NCBI GenBank assembly: GCA_041751425.1
Contig: JBGSXL010000004.1
Coordinates: 156,665-220,664 of the forward strand
Direction: 5' to 3'
Length of the DNA: 64,000 nt
Source of the DNA: JAVVEG01 sp041751425
GTDB lineage: Bacteria > Pseudomonadota > Gammaproteobacteria > Pseudomonadales > Pseudohongiellaceae
The notes beneath the pieces were generated by a model. The model had not been told where the DNA came from and made no database searches. It was given only the letters and a program-made list of their open reading frames with translations. The number at the start of each line of letters is the position of its first letter. The first letter of the stretch is position 1. The translations under genes and the position numbers were made by a program. Of the stretch, positions 26,117 through 34,921 are shown in pieces.

Positions 26117-26129
26117 GCTGTCAGACAGC
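26117..26129. promoter_or_regulatory. GCTGTC-A-GACAGC dyad between gyrA and mtaD
   Basis: A perfect 6+1+6 inverted repeat lies in the 360-base divergent interval between gyrA and mtaD. Plus-strand -10-like boxes follow it (TATAAT near 26176, TATAAG near 26217). It could be an operator for mtaD. I see no known SAM or SAH riboswitch fold here, and nothing else of note in 25925-26284. Confidence 0.3.
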
Positions 26130-26284
26130 AACCCTGTGCAGGTCAGGCAGGGGCGCTATTTTGCTGCAGTTTCGCTATAATTCCGGGCCGTTGCTGGCTG
26201 GTTCCCCAGAACTGTATAAGAGAACTGACCCATAGAGAGCCAGCTGGGAAAACTAACGCATCTGCATTCGCCGGAAAACCAGAT

Positions 26285-27634
26285 ATGCAACAACAGCAAG
26301 GACAAGAACCAGCAATGGTAATAGACACATTGCTGCACGCCAGATGGATAATTCCTGTCATCCCTGCCAATCAGGTATTGGAGAATTACAGCATTGCCAT
26401 ACTGCGAGGCAAAATTGTGGCAATGCTACCGCAGACGGATGCCACTGCACGCTATGAAGCCAGACAGGAAGTGCATCTCGACACACACGTACTGATCCCG
26501 GGTCTGGTTAACGCGCATGGCCATGCCGGCATGAGTCTTTTGCGTGGAATTGCCGATGACATACCTTTGCAACAATGGCTGGAAAAGCATATCTGGCCGC
26601 TGGAAAGTCGCTGGATCAGTAGTGAGTTCGTAGAACACGGCACGCTACTGGCCATTGCCGAGATGTTGCGCGGTGGTACTACCTGTTTCGCGGACATGTA
26701 TTTTTTTCCGGACGCTGCAGCGCGAGCTGCCACACAGGCACATATGCGTGTCCAGTTAGCTGCTCCGGTACTGGATTTCCCCACCGCCTGGGCCAATAAT
26801 GCTGATGAATATATCAGCAAGAGCACTCGGCTGAATGACCAGTATCGTAACAGTGATCTGATCACTATCGCGTTTGGTCCGCACGCCCCCTACACTGTAT
26901 CCGATGCACCCTTAAGCAAAATATCCATGTTGGCAGAAGAACTTGATCTGCAAATCCACATGCATGTGCATGAAACAGCGCAGGAGGTTGACGAATCGAT
27001 TGCCAGCACTGGCAAGCGCCCGCTGCAGCGGCTATATGATCTCGGCCTGCTGACGCCACGCCTGCTCTGTGTACACGCCACCCAGTTACTGGATGACGAG
27101 ATTGCCTTGTTGGTTGAAAATGGTTGCAGCGTAATTCATTGCCCGGAATCCAATATGAAACTTGCCAGCGGATTCTGTCCAGTGAACAGCTTGCTGGACA
27201 AGGGCGTCAATGTCGCTATTGGTACAGATGGCGCGGCCAGCAACAATGATCTGGATATGTTTTCGGAAATGCGGACAGCCGCTCTGCTTGCCAAGGCAGT
27301 ATCAGGATGCGCCAGCGCTGTACCCGCCATGCAGGCGCTCACGATGGCCACGCTTAATGGCGCCAGAGCGTTGGGACTGGAGCAGCAAATCGGCAGCCTG
27401 GAACCCGGCAAAGCCGCCGATATCACCGCCGTGAACATGGATACATACAATTGCGCACCGGTCTATCAGGTCGCTTCACAGTTGGTTTACAGCACCCAGG
27501 CCAGTCAGGTTAGTCATGTCTGGGTAGGCGGACGCCAGGTATTGGAGAACGGTAAATTAACAACTATCAACACTTCAGCGCTGCTGGAACAAACTGAAAT
27601 CTGGCGCGACCGAATTGCAAGAGAGCACTCATGA
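26285..27634 (+). CDS. mtaD: 5-methylthioadenosine/S-adenosylhomocysteine deaminase-type amidohydrolase
   Basis: This 449-residue protein belongs to the TRZ/ATZ metal-dependent hydrolases, TIM barrels that deaminate MTA, SAH or similar purines. Metal ligands are visible: HGH (residues 78-80, in NAHGHAGMSLLRG), the later HVHET and CVHATQLLDD histidines, and the aspartate in GTDGAASNNDLDMF. The C-terminal strand SLEPGKAADITAVN restarts the outer beta domain. It overlaps ubiG by ATGA. The mtaD-ubiG-mupP-yciK order is conserved in Pseudomonas-type genomes. Substrate is by family analogy. A second in-frame ATG ten codons in is an alternative start. Confidence 0.9.
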   Translation: MQQQQGQEPAMVIDTLLHARWIIPVIPANQVLENYSIAILRGKIVAMLPQTDATARYEARQEVHLDTHVLIPGLVNAHGHAGMSLLRGIADDIPLQQWLEKHIWPLESRWISSEFVEHGTLLAIAEMLRGGTTCFADMYFFPDAAARAATQAHMRVQLAAPVLDFPTAWANNADEYISKSTRLNDQYRNSDLITIAFGPHAPYTVSDAPLSKISMLAEELDLQIHMHVHETAQEVDESIASTGKRPLQRLYDLGLLTPRLLCVHATQLLDDEIALLVENGCSVIHCPESNMKLASGFCPVNSLLDKGVNVAIGTDGAASNNDLDMFSEMRTAALLAKAVSGCASAVPAMQALTMATLNGARALGLEQQIGSLEPGKAADITAVNMDTYNCAPVYQVASQLVYSTQASQVSHVWVGGRQVLENGKLTTINTSALLEQTEIWRDRIAREHS

Positions 27635-28386
27635 GTACTGGCAGCAACCCCGACAGCTCTATGGAAAACAACTCCCGCGACAACATCGATCCAGCAGAGA
27701 TTCGAAAATTTGAGGCACTGGCTGCACGCTGGTGGGATCCAAACAGCGAATTTCGCCCCCTGCATCAGATCAATCCTTTGCGCATGGGATTCATCAGCAG
27801 CAAGATAAATCCTGCCGGCAGGAAAATTGTGGATATTGGTTGTGGCGGCGGTATTCTCAGTGAGGCGTTAGCACGCCATGGTGCCGATGTAACAGCTATC
27901 GATATGGCAGATGCCTCGCTGACCGTTGCCCGCCTGCACCAACTGGATAGTGGGCTACAGATTGATTATCGCAAGGTATCCGCAGAGGATCTGGCAGCAA
28001 CGGAAGCTGGTGAATACGATGTGGTGACTTGCCTGGAGATGCTGGAGCATGTTCCGGACCCGGCATCTGTTCTGAACGCCTGCGCCCGTCTGTTGAAACC
28101 GGGCGGACATCTGTTTTGCTCCACAATAAACCGCAATCCCAAGTCCTATGTGTTCGCAGTATTGGGCGCAGAATATGTATTGAAATTGCTGCCCAAGGGG
28201 ACGCATGACTATGCGCGCTTCATCAAACCATCTGAGCTGGCAGGTTGGTGCCGACAGGAACAGCTTGAGCAGGGTGAGATCATCGGTCTGGGTTACAACC
28301 CATTTACAAAAATCTATGCGCTGCAGGCCAATATCGACGTCAACTATTTAGCGCACTACCGCAAGCCTGACGATACTACCCCATGA
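27631..28386 (+). CDS. ubiG: Ubiquinone biosynthesis O-methyltransferase UbiG
   Basis: UbiG performs both O-methylations in ubiquinone synthesis, using S-adenosylmethionine at the inner membrane. The class I methyltransferase motif I is VVDIGCGGGILSEALARHGA, then motif II/post I (AIDMADASLTVA) and CLEMLEHVPDPASVLNACARLLKPGG. The start FEALAARWWDPNSEFRPLHQ is diagnostic for UbiG. The 251-residue form begins at ATG 27631 in the mtaD overlap; a second ATG ten codons on would give a length closer to E. coli (240 aa). It overlaps mupP by four bases. Confidence 0.96.
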   Translation: MSTGSNPDSSMENNSRDNIDPAEIRKFEALAARWWDPNSEFRPLHQINPLRMGFISSKINPAGRKIVDIGCGGGILSEALARHGADVTAIDMADASLTVARLHQLDSGLQIDYRKVSAEDLAATEAGEYDVVTCLEMLEHVPDPASVLNACARLLKPGGHLFCSTINRNPKSYVFAVLGAEYVLKLLPKGTHDYARFIKPSELAGWCRQEQLEQGEIIGLGYNPFTKIYALQANIDVNYLAHYRKPDDTTP

Positions 28387-29081
28387 TCAGCAAGCAACCG
28401 ATAGCCACCATGCTGTTCGACCTGGACGGTACCCTGCTGGATACAGCGCCGGATTTCGTGCACGTACTGGAGCAATTGTGTCGGGAAAATGATCAGCAGA
28501 CGCCCAGCGCGCATGCAATCCATCAGACTGTATCCAGTGGCGCCAGAGCGCTGGTGCAACTGGCTTTTCAGAAGGAACCCGGCGATAAGACGTTCGCTCA
28601 GTTACACCAGAGATTGCTGGAATTGTACAGCGTGCAGATCCTTAATACGCAGGCGCAACTCTATCCTGGTATGGCTGAGTTGCTTGCCAACCTGCAGGCA
28701 GCAGAAATTCCGTGGGGTGTTGTGACGAATAAGCCGGAGCCATTCAGCTTGGTTCTGCTGGAGAAACTCGGGTTGAATGCGGATTGTTCCGTACTGATCT
28801 GCCCTGAGCACGTGACATTCACCAAGCCGCATCCTGAGCCTCTGCTGCTGGCTTGCCAGCGCCTGGGCAAGACACCCGCGACGACGGTTTATATCGGTGA
28901 CCATCCGCGCGATATTGACTCCGGCAAGCAGGCAGGAATGACTACTGTTGCGGCTGCCTATGGTTATTTGCCGGCGGAACCCGCGCTGGAAAGTTGGGGC
29001 GCCGATGTCATTGTAAACTCAGTAGCGGAGATAAGCGCCTGGCTGATGGCGCATGATGCTCGCGCAACTGTGAATGACTGA
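28383..29081 (+). CDS. mupP: N-acetylmuramic acid 6-phosphate phosphatase (HAD family)
   Basis: The 232-residue HAD hydrolase has motif I FDLDGTLLDTAPDF, a helical cap, motif II VVTNKPEPF and motif III/IV TKPHPEPLLLA...YIGDHPRDIDSGKQAGM. In this position after ubiG, pseudomonad homologues are MupP, which dephosphorylates MurNAc-6-phosphate in cell-wall recycling; before that they were labelled Gph-like phosphoglycolate phosphatases. Assignment therefore rests on family plus synteny. It is translationally coupled to ubiG. Confidence 0.85.
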   Translation: MISKQPIATMLFDLDGTLLDTAPDFVHVLEQLCRENDQQTPSAHAIHQTVSSGARALVQLAFQKEPGDKTFAQLHQRLLELYSVQILNTQAQLYPGMAELLANLQAAEIPWGVVTNKPEPFSLVLLEKLGLNADCSVLICPEHVTFTKPHPEPLLLACQRLGKTPATTVYIGDHPRDIDSGKQAGMTTVAAAYGYLPAEPALESWGADVIVNSVAEISAWLMAHDARATVND

Positions 29082-29119
29082 GTTTTTCGATACTATGACC
29101 TCATTGGACAAATTTTAGA

Positions 29120-29175
29120 AACCAACTTTTTGTAACCAACTTTTAATACCAAACTCTTAATACCAAACTTTGGAA
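29120..29175. repeat. 14-bp tandem repeat, four units, upstream of yciK
   Basis: Units are AACCAACTTTTTGT, AACCAACTTTTAAT, ACCAAACTCTTAAT and ACCAAACTTTGGAA, each 14 bases. They fill the gap between mupP and yciK and run up to the yciK ribosome binding site (TTTGGAAAA). The core CCAAC-TT-T-AT resembles that of the repeat at 62447-62530. Confidence 0.75.
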
Positions 29176-29181
29176 AACTGC

Positions 29182-29925
29182 ATGAATAATTATCAGGCAT
29201 CTGCCGACCTGCTGAAAAACCGTACAATCCTGATTACTGGCGCGGGCGCTGGCATAGGCAAGGCGGCTGCACTGGCCTGCGCCAAACACGGCGCCACCGT
29301 TATTCTGTTGGGACGCACCCAAAGCAAACTGGAACAAGTGTACGATGAAATCAAGACACTTGATTACCCAGAAGCCATTATCCACCCGTTGGATCTGGCA
29401 ATGGCAAGCACCGGGGATTATGCCAATCTGGGCAACACAATCATGGAAGAGTTTGGGGTACTTGATGGCCTGCTGCATAACGCTTCGATTCTTGGACCAC
29501 GCACACCGCTACAATTTTATCCCGCCACCAGCTGGAGCAAGGTAATGCAGATCAATGTGAATGCCTGTTTTCAGCTTACACAGGCACTGTTGCCGGCACT
29601 GATGGGCTCTGACCAGGGTCGCATTCTGTTTACCTCTTCCAGCGTTGGTCGGCGGGGCCGTGCCTATTGGGGTGGATACGCTGTCAGCAAGTTTGCTACG
29701 GAAGGACTGATGCAGGTTCTGGCTGACGAACTGCAGGAAACCAGCAGCATACGTGTCAACAGCATCAATCCGGGCGCCACGCGAACTGCCATGCGCCGTG
29801 AGGCCTACCCGGCAGAGAACCCCGACACGCTGCCCACAGCGGATACGCTGATGCCGTTGTATCTATACCTTCTTGGCCCGGATAGTGATGCCGTGCATGG
29901 TCAGGCTCTCAACGCGCAGGACTGA
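29182..29925 (+). CDS. yciK: YciK-family short-chain dehydrogenase
   Basis: This SDR oxidoreductase has the nucleotide-binding TGAGAGIGKAAALACAKHGA, the structural NAS loop (LLHNASILG) and the catalytic S-Y-K set in FTSSSVGRRGRAYWGGYAVSK. The physiological substrate is unknown. ATG 29182-29184 (MNNYQASADLLKNRTI, 247 aa) is eight bases after GGA and fits E. coli YciK (252 aa); an earlier ATG four codons upstream is less well placed. It completes the mtaD-ubiG-mupP-yciK series and converges on rluB. Confidence 0.92.
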   Translation: MNNYQASADLLKNRTILITGAGAGIGKAAALACAKHGATVILLGRTQSKLEQVYDEIKTLDYPEAIIHPLDLAMASTGDYANLGNTIMEEFGVLDGLLHNASILGPRTPLQFYPATSWSKVMQINVNACFQLTQALLPALMGSDQGRILFTSSSVGRRGRAYWGGYAVSKFATEGLMQVLADELQETSSIRVNSINPGATRTAMRREAYPAENPDTLPTADTLMPLYLYLLGPDSDAVHGQALNAQD

Positions 29926-30011
29926 ACTCGCTTTGGAGTAGACACCTATTTTCAGCTAATCAGGGTTTACGACTAATCAAAGTTATAACTTACCGCTTGG
30001 TTTAAAAAAGT

Positions 30012-30800
30012 TCAACTACGCCGCACATGGGTAAGCACTTTCTGGCGGCTACGCACAGGCAGGCCGGCAGCCGTATAAAGAAGGTTTATCTCCGGCAATG
30101 GCAATTCGTACATCTGCCCCTTCTTCACTTTGCTCGGAATAAAAACCGGGCCATATCGCACTCTTTTCAGGCGGCTGACTGTCACCCCCTGTGATTCCCA
30201 CAAGCGGCGCACTTCTCTATTACGCCCTTCCATAATCACGACGTGATACCAGCGGTTGCTGGCCTCGCCCGCGAAATACTGGACATCGGTAAACCGACAC
30301 AAATGATCATCAATCATCACGCCGTTAATCATCGCATCAATCATTTCTGAGGTGACATCACCGCGCACCCGCACAGCATACTCTCTATCCACATTGGATG
30401 AGGGGTGCATCAGTTTGTTGGCAAGTTCGCCATCGGTAGTAAACAAAAGCAGACCGCTGGTATTCATATCAAGACGACCAATGGCAACCCAACGGCCATG
30501 TTTGATAGGTGGCAGCTTATCAAAAACTGTAGGACGACCTTCCGGGTCTTTGCGCGTGCTCACCTCACCTTCGGGTTTGTTGTACAACACAACGCGCGAT
30601 AGTTCAGTATTGCTGTTGGCCGGATTAACTTTTTTACCATCTACCAGTAGTTTATCTTCCGGCCCAACGCGATCTCCTAACACGGCTACCTTGCCGTTAA
30701 TCTTGATGCGCCCCTGCTTTATCCAATCTTCCAATTCACGACGCGAACCAAATCCGGCGCGGGCGAGAACTTTCTGTAGCTTTTCATCGGTCACTGTCAT
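30012..30800 (-). CDS. rluB: 23S rRNA pseudouridine synthase RluB
   Basis: RluB makes pseudouridine in 23S rRNA helix 89 (E. coli position 2605). An N-terminal S4 RNA-binding domain (KLQKVLARAGFGSRRELEDW, IKINGKVAVLGDRV) precedes the catalytic domain with Asp in AIGRLDMNTSGLLLFTTDG. LNKPxG is LYNKPEGEVST here, and VIMEGRNREVRRLWES is the late conserved motif. I use the ATG at 30798-30800 (MTVTDEKLQ, 262 aa), which overlaps scpB by 17 bases. The C-terminus is short, without the long basic tail of many homologues. Confidence 0.95.
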   Translation of the reverse strand: MTVTDEKLQKVLARAGFGSRRELEDWIKQGRIKINGKVAVLGDRVGPEDKLLVDGKKVNPANSNTELSRVVLYNKPEGEVSTRKDPEGRPTVFDKLPPIKHGRWVAIGRLDMNTSGLLLFTTDGELANKLMHPSSNVDREYAVRVRGDVTSEMIDAMINGVMIDDHLCRFTDVQYFAGEASNRWYHVVIMEGRNREVRRLWESQGVTVSRLKRVRYGPVFIPSKVKKGQMYELPLPEINLLYTAAGLPVRSRQKVLTHVRRS

Positions 30801-31674
30801 CGCCTTTCCGGGTTTGATTTTGCATATCACGGGCTTGCAAATCTTCGTTGGAGTCGTCGCGGGTTGGTTCCTCCTCGTGTTCGGCTACCGGCTTTTTGAT
30901 ACCCAGAATTTCATCCAGGGGGCGTTTAGCTAATGCCATGGCTTCTGCCTCATCTGGGTAGTCGGCAGAACTCTCCGCAGGACCGAACTCCTCATCTTCT
31001 TCGCCTGGCTGCTCTTGCTCTGACGGAAGATCCAGCACGCGCATATCACCGAGCACATCATCCAGCTCGAGTTCCTGATTCACCTTATCGAGATCTCGAA
31101 TCTCAGATAGTGGTGGCAATTGCTGCAGGTTCTTCAGGTCAAAATAATCCAGGAACTGTCTGGTTGTGGCGAACATGGCCGGGCGACCCGGCACATCGCG
31201 GTGACCCACTACACGAATCCATTCTCTGTCTAATAAGGTGCGAATAATAGTTGAACTGACCCCTACGCCGCGAATCTCCTCAATATCTCCACGCGTGATG
31301 GGTTGCCTGTATGCAATCAATGCCAGCGTCTCCAGCAAGGCGCGCGTATAGCGTTGCGGACGTTCTTCCCAGAGTCGGCTTATCCAGCGACTCAAAGATT
31401 GTTTAACTTGAAATCGAAAACCGGAAGCCACTTCCTTGAGTTCGAAACCTTTGTCCGCACAATCTTCGGCAATCTCGGCCAGCACCTGTTTCAACGCGGC
31501 ATCATCCGGGCGTTCCGCTTCCTGAAATATGTCCGCCATGGCTGCCACGGTTAAAGGTTTGCCTGCAGTCATCAAAAGACCTTCGACAACCTGCTTGAGC
31601 TTCTCATGCTCCAATGGCGATACCGGGACATCCGCTTCCAGATCGCCAAAATCCTGTTCGTGCATTTCGTTCAT
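30784..31674 (-). CDS. scpB: Segregation and condensation protein B
   Basis: ScpB is the winged-helix kleisin-interacting subunit of the bacterial SMC condensin. The two winged-helix domains span ~20-200 (LKQVVEGLLMTAGKPLTV; ALLETLALIAYRQPITRGDIEEIRGV). A ~95-residue acidic tail (PGEEDEEFGPAESS, EHEEEPTRDD) extends the protein to 296 residues, longer than the ~200-residue core, as in pseudomonads. It overlaps scpA by four bases and rluB by 17. With ScpA it implies an SMC complex, whose smc gene is not in this window. Confidence 0.95.
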   Translation of the reverse strand: MNEMHEQDFGDLEADVPVSPLEHEKLKQVVEGLLMTAGKPLTVAAMADIFQEAERPDDAALKQVLAEIAEDCADKGFELKEVASGFRFQVKQSLSRWISRLWEERPQRYTRALLETLALIAYRQPITRGDIEEIRGVGVSSTIIRTLLDREWIRVVGHRDVPGRPAMFATTRQFLDYFDLKNLQQLPPLSEIRDLDKVNQELELDDVLGDMRVLDLPSEQEQPGEEDEEFGPAESSADYPDEAEAMALAKRPLDEILGIKKPVAEHEEEPTRDDSNEDLQARDMQNQTRKGDDSDR

Positions 31675-32510
31675 TCGCTGCGTGCCTTCAAATGAATTGG
31701 GCCAAAGGGCTCTGTTTGTACAATTTCCACCAGGGAATCCTTGATCAGTTCCATCACTGCCAGGAAGGTGACCACTACACCCAGCCGGCCCTCTTCCCGC
31801 ATCAGCAAGGAGACCAACGGTATAAATCGGTGACTGGAAAGACGCACCAGAATCTCCGTCATTTTTTCTCTGGTGGACAGGGTTTCACGCTGCACCTGAT
31901 GGTGCTCAAACATATCAGCGCGGCGCAGAACACTGGCCAGTGCTATCAGTATTTCCTGCAATTCAACCACGGGATCTGCGATGTAACGCTCCAACTCCGG
32001 CGCCTCTGCATGTACCAGATAAATATCACGATCCAAGCGCGGGAGAGTATCCAGATCTTCGGCTGCTTTCTTGTAGCGCTCATATTCCTGCAAGCGTCGA
32101 ATCAACTGTGCTCTTGGATCATCCTCATCTTCTTCATCTACACCGCTGCGTGGCAGCAGCATGCGTGATTTGATCTCTGCCAGCATGGCTGCCATCACCA
32201 GATACTCGGCAGCCAGTTCAAACTGATGGGCCTCCATCAGATCCACATAGGCCATGTACTGTTCGGTTATGGCTGCAACGTCGATATCCAGGATATCGAT
32301 ATTTTGCCGCTTGATCAGATACAGCAATAAATCCAGCGGACCCTCAAAAGCCTCCAGAAATATTTCCAGTGCATCGGGTGGTATGTAAAGATCCTGCGGC
32401 AACTGGGTCATCGCCTTGCCAGCAATATAGGCGAACGGCATCTCCTGCTGGGACGTATCTGTCTCAGCACCCTTCAGCCTGCCGTTGTCAGCCGTGCTTA
32501 TTGCCGTCAT
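31671..32510 (-). CDS. scpA: Segregation and condensation protein A (kleisin)
   Basis: ScpA bridges the SMC heads in chromosome condensation. The kleisin signature is LEAFEGPLDLLLYLIKRQNI, followed by AITEQYMAYVDLMEAHQFELAAEYLVMAAMLAEIKSRMLL (cut here into segments of the conserved N-domain). The C-terminal winged helix contains FLAVMELIKDSLVEIVQTEPFG. It has 279 residues with a ~30-residue non-conserved N-terminus, so the start could lie further in (ATG at MPFAYIAG or MTQLPQD). It begins three bases after the trpS stop and overlaps scpB. Confidence 0.95.
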   Translation of the reverse strand: MTAISTADNGRLKGAETDTSQQEMPFAYIAGKAMTQLPQDLYIPPDALEIFLEAFEGPLDLLLYLIKRQNIDILDIDVAAITEQYMAYVDLMEAHQFELAAEYLVMAAMLAEIKSRMLLPRSGVDEEDEDDPRAQLIRRLQEYERYKKAAEDLDTLPRLDRDIYLVHAEAPELERYIADPVVELQEILIALASVLRRADMFEHHQVQRETLSTREKMTEILVRLSSHRFIPLVSLLMREEGRLGVVVTFLAVMELIKDSLVEIVQTEPFGPIHLKARSE

Positions 32511-32513
32511 AAG

Positions 32514-33740
32514 TTACCTGTAACCCAGTCCCATTGCATCACGTACATCCTGCAAGGTTTCCTTGGCAGATTCGCGTGCAGTCTCACAACCTTCCGCTAA
32601 TATGGATTTCACCATATCGGAGTCTTTTTCATACTGACGTGCCTGTTCCTGAATCGGCTCCAGTTCCTTGATAATCGCGTTGATCACAGGTCGTTTGCAT
32701 TCCAGACAACCAATACCGGCACTGCGACAACCAGCATTCACCCATTCCTTGGTAGACTCGTCGGAATAGACCTCGTGCAATTGCCACACCGGACATTTAC
32801 CCGGGTCGCCCGGGTCGCTGAGTCGGACACGGGCCGGGTCGGTAGGCATCGTAGCCACTTTCTTTTCGATCAACTCCAGAGGCTCACGTAAGCTGATTGT
32901 ATTGTCGTAGGACTTGGACATTTTCTGGCCGTCCAGCCCCGGCATTTTCGATGCCGGTGTCAGTAATGCCTGTGGTTCGGCCAGAATCATTTTGCCGCTG
33001 CCTTCCAGATAGCCCCAGAGACGCTCACGGTCACCCAGAGATATATTCTGCTGTTCCTTCAACAGGGCTTTCGCGCGCTCTAAGGCATCCTGATCGCCCT
33101 GTTCCTGATACGCGTTGCGTAAGCTGCTGTAAAGTCGGGCGGACTTCTTGCCCATTTTTTTGATGGCCGCCTCAGCATTCGCCTCGAAACCTGGTTCGCG
33201 ACCATACAAATGATTGAAACGGCGCGCCACTTCACGGGTCAACTCCACATGTGCGACCTGATCGGCGCCTACCGGCACCCAGCCTGCGCGATGAATCAGA
33301 ATATCGGCGCTCTGCAGCAAGGGATAGCCCAGAAAGCCATAGGTCTCCAGATCCCGTTCGCGTAATTTTTCCTGCTGATCTTTATAGCTGGGCACGCGCT
33401 CCAACCAACCCAGTGGCGTCATCATCGACAACAGCAGATGCAACTCGGCATGTTCAGGCACTCGCGACTGAATGAACAACGCCGCCGAACCCGGATTTAC
33501 CCCGGCAGCCAGCCAGTCAATTACCATGTCCAGCACGTTCTCTTCCAGCACTTGAGGCGAGGCATAGTGCGTGGTCAACGCATGCCAATCGGCGACAAAG
33601 AAATAGCATTGGTATTCATGCTGCAGCTTGACCCAGTTCTTCAAAACTCCGTGATAGTGACCCAGATGCAGACGTCCGGTGGGGCGCATGCCCGATAAGA
33701 CCCGATGTTGCGAATTGACGGTGGACAACGTTAACTCCAA
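32514..33740 (-). CDS. trpS: Tryptophan--tRNA ligase
   Basis: The class I enzyme charges tRNA-Trp. The HIGH-type motif is GRLHLGHYHGVLKNW and the KMSKS loop is GLDGQKMSKSYDNT. At 408 residues it is longer than the E. coli form (334 aa): residues ~215-260 hold an insertion (RLYSSLRNAYQEQGDQDALE, RERLWGYLEGSGKMILAEPQ), a trait of the Pseudomonas-type TrpS. A C-terminal region with CRSAGIGCLECK contains cysteines that may bind metal. It heads the trpS-scpA-scpB-rluB operon, 103 bases after yciO. Confidence 0.95.
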   Translation of the reverse strand: MELTLSTVNSQHRVLSGMRPTGRLHLGHYHGVLKNWVKLQHEYQCYFFVADWHALTTHYASPQVLEENVLDMVIDWLAAGVNPGSAALFIQSRVPEHAELHLLLSMMTPLGWLERVPSYKDQQEKLRERDLETYGFLGYPLLQSADILIHRAGWVPVGADQVAHVELTREVARRFNHLYGREPGFEANAEAAIKKMGKKSARLYSSLRNAYQEQGDQDALERAKALLKEQQNISLGDRERLWGYLEGSGKMILAEPQALLTPASKMPGLDGQKMSKSYDNTISLREPLELIEKKVATMPTDPARVRLSDPGDPGKCPVWQLHEVYSDESTKEWVNAGCRSAGIGCLECKRPVINAIIKELEPIQEQARQYEKDSDMVKSILAEGCETARESAKETLQDVRDAMGLGYR

Positions 33741-33843
33741 TGCTTTTTATTTTGTGAATAGCGTAGCTTGCAAAGGCCGCATTATCGCAGATGGTCAGAG
33801 TGATTACGAGCCGGCAAACGATTGTCCGCCGGCGGAAGGAATT

Positions 33844-34464
33844 TCAGCGGAAAGGCTCTGGATCACCTTTACCCTCGCGCACTAATTTGGCGTCACCATC
33901 CACCAGATCTACGACTGTGGTAGCTTCCAGTCCGCAGGCGTCACTTTCCACAATCAGGTCCACCAGATTCTCCATTCTGTCTTCAATCTCGTAAATTTCC
34001 GACAAGGGTATTGCCTCCCCCGGCAGAATAAGGCTGGTACTCATAATGGGTTCGCCCAGCTCTTGCAACAACGCCTGAGCAACGCGGTTATCGGGGATCC
34101 GTAAGCCAATGGTTTTGCGTTTGGGATGCATCAGCCTGCGCGGTACTTCGGCGGTGGCGCTGAGGATGAACGTATACGGCCCTGGCGTGTAAGCCTTCAA
34201 TAACCGGTAAGCACTGTTACTGACTTTTGCGTAGGTGGAGATGGCCGAAAGGTCGGCGCACATCAATGTGAAATTATGCCGATCATCCAATTGCCGAATG
34301 CGCCTGATACGCTCCAGCGCATTTTTATCGCCGATATGGCAACCCAATGCATAGGTCGAGTCAGTCGGATAAATGATGACCCCACCGGACAGAAGTACCG
34401 ATACCGCCTGTTTTATAAGTCGGGGTTCGGGATTTTGTGGATGAATCTGGAAAGTCTGAGCCAT
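33844..34464 (-). CDS. yciO: YciO/Sua5-family threonylcarbamoyl-AMP synthase-like protein
   Basis: The YrdC-fold protein shows GGVIIYPTDSTYALGCHIGD, TLMCADLSAISTYAKV, YTPGPYTFILSAT and IGLRIPDN, binding ATP and RNA-related substrates. YciO proteins resemble TsaC/Sua5 but are a separate subgroup with uncertain or weak t6A activity. ATG 34462-34464 (MAQTFQIHPQNP) gives 206 residues, exactly the E. coli YciO length; a GTG seven codons upstream is less likely. It lies upstream of trpS as in pseudomonads. Confidence 0.9.
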   Translation of the reverse strand: MAQTFQIHPQNPEPRLIKQAVSVLLSGGVIIYPTDSTYALGCHIGDKNALERIRRIRQLDDRHNFTLMCADLSAISTYAKVSNSAYRLLKAYTPGPYTFILSATAEVPRRLMHPKRKTIGLRIPDNRVAQALLQELGEPIMSTSLILPGEAIPLSEIYEIEDRMENLVDLIVESDACGLEATTVVDLVDGDAKLVREGKGDPEPFR

Positions 34465-34621
34465 TGCTTGTATCGTGTTCCACACTTTTCAATCGTGGCT
34501 TTAGCCGGTTGATTCTGACAGCGCGCCAAAGATACCAGCCCGTATCGCGCAAGTCGATGATTGCTATCACAGCATGACCTGCACGGTTTATTTACAAGGT
34601 CCATTTACAAAGGAACATCGC

Positions 34622-34921
34622 ATGCTTTACGCCATTATCAGTGAAGACATCAAAAACAGCCTGCCCTTGCGCATACCCGCCCGCCCTGCTCATCTTGAGC
34701 GTGTGCAGAAACTTGTCGACGCTGGCCGTCTGATCATAGCTGGACCACATCCCGCCATCGATAGCGCGGACCCGGGTGAAGCGGGTTTTACGGGAAGTTT
34801 GATTATTGCCGAATTCGCGTCATTGGCGGAAGCTCAGCAGTGGGCAGACGCAGACCCTTATGTCGCAGCAGGGGTATACCGGAAAGTCACCGTGAAGCCA
34901 TTCAAGCAGGTTTTGCCTTAA
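34622..34921 (+). CDS. YciI-like protein
   Basis: The 99-residue protein has the ferredoxin-like YciI/YCII fold: MLYAIISEDIKNSLPLRIPA, RPAHLERVQKLVDAGRLIIAGPH with the conserved histidine, and FASLAEAQQWADADPYVAAGVY with the conserved aspartate, ending VTVKPFKQVLP. The biochemical role of the family is poorly known. An AAAGGA site precedes ATG 34622. It diverges from yciO and its last four bases overlap the end of the opposing cyclophilin gene. Confidence 0.93.
   Translation: MLYAIISEDIKNSLPLRIPARPAHLERVQKLVDAGRLIIAGPHPAIDSADPGEAGFTGSLIIAEFASLAEAQQWADADPYVAAGVYRKVTVKPFKQVLP

Noticed and set aside
26130..26284. SAH or SAM riboswitch upstream of mtaD
   Set aside because: Expected from the gene's role, but no matching conserved core or stem set could be seen.
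33810..33833. GCCGGC...GCCGGC hairpin after yciO as a terminator
   Set aside because: Stem of 6 bp with a 12-base loop and no T-run; too weak to call.
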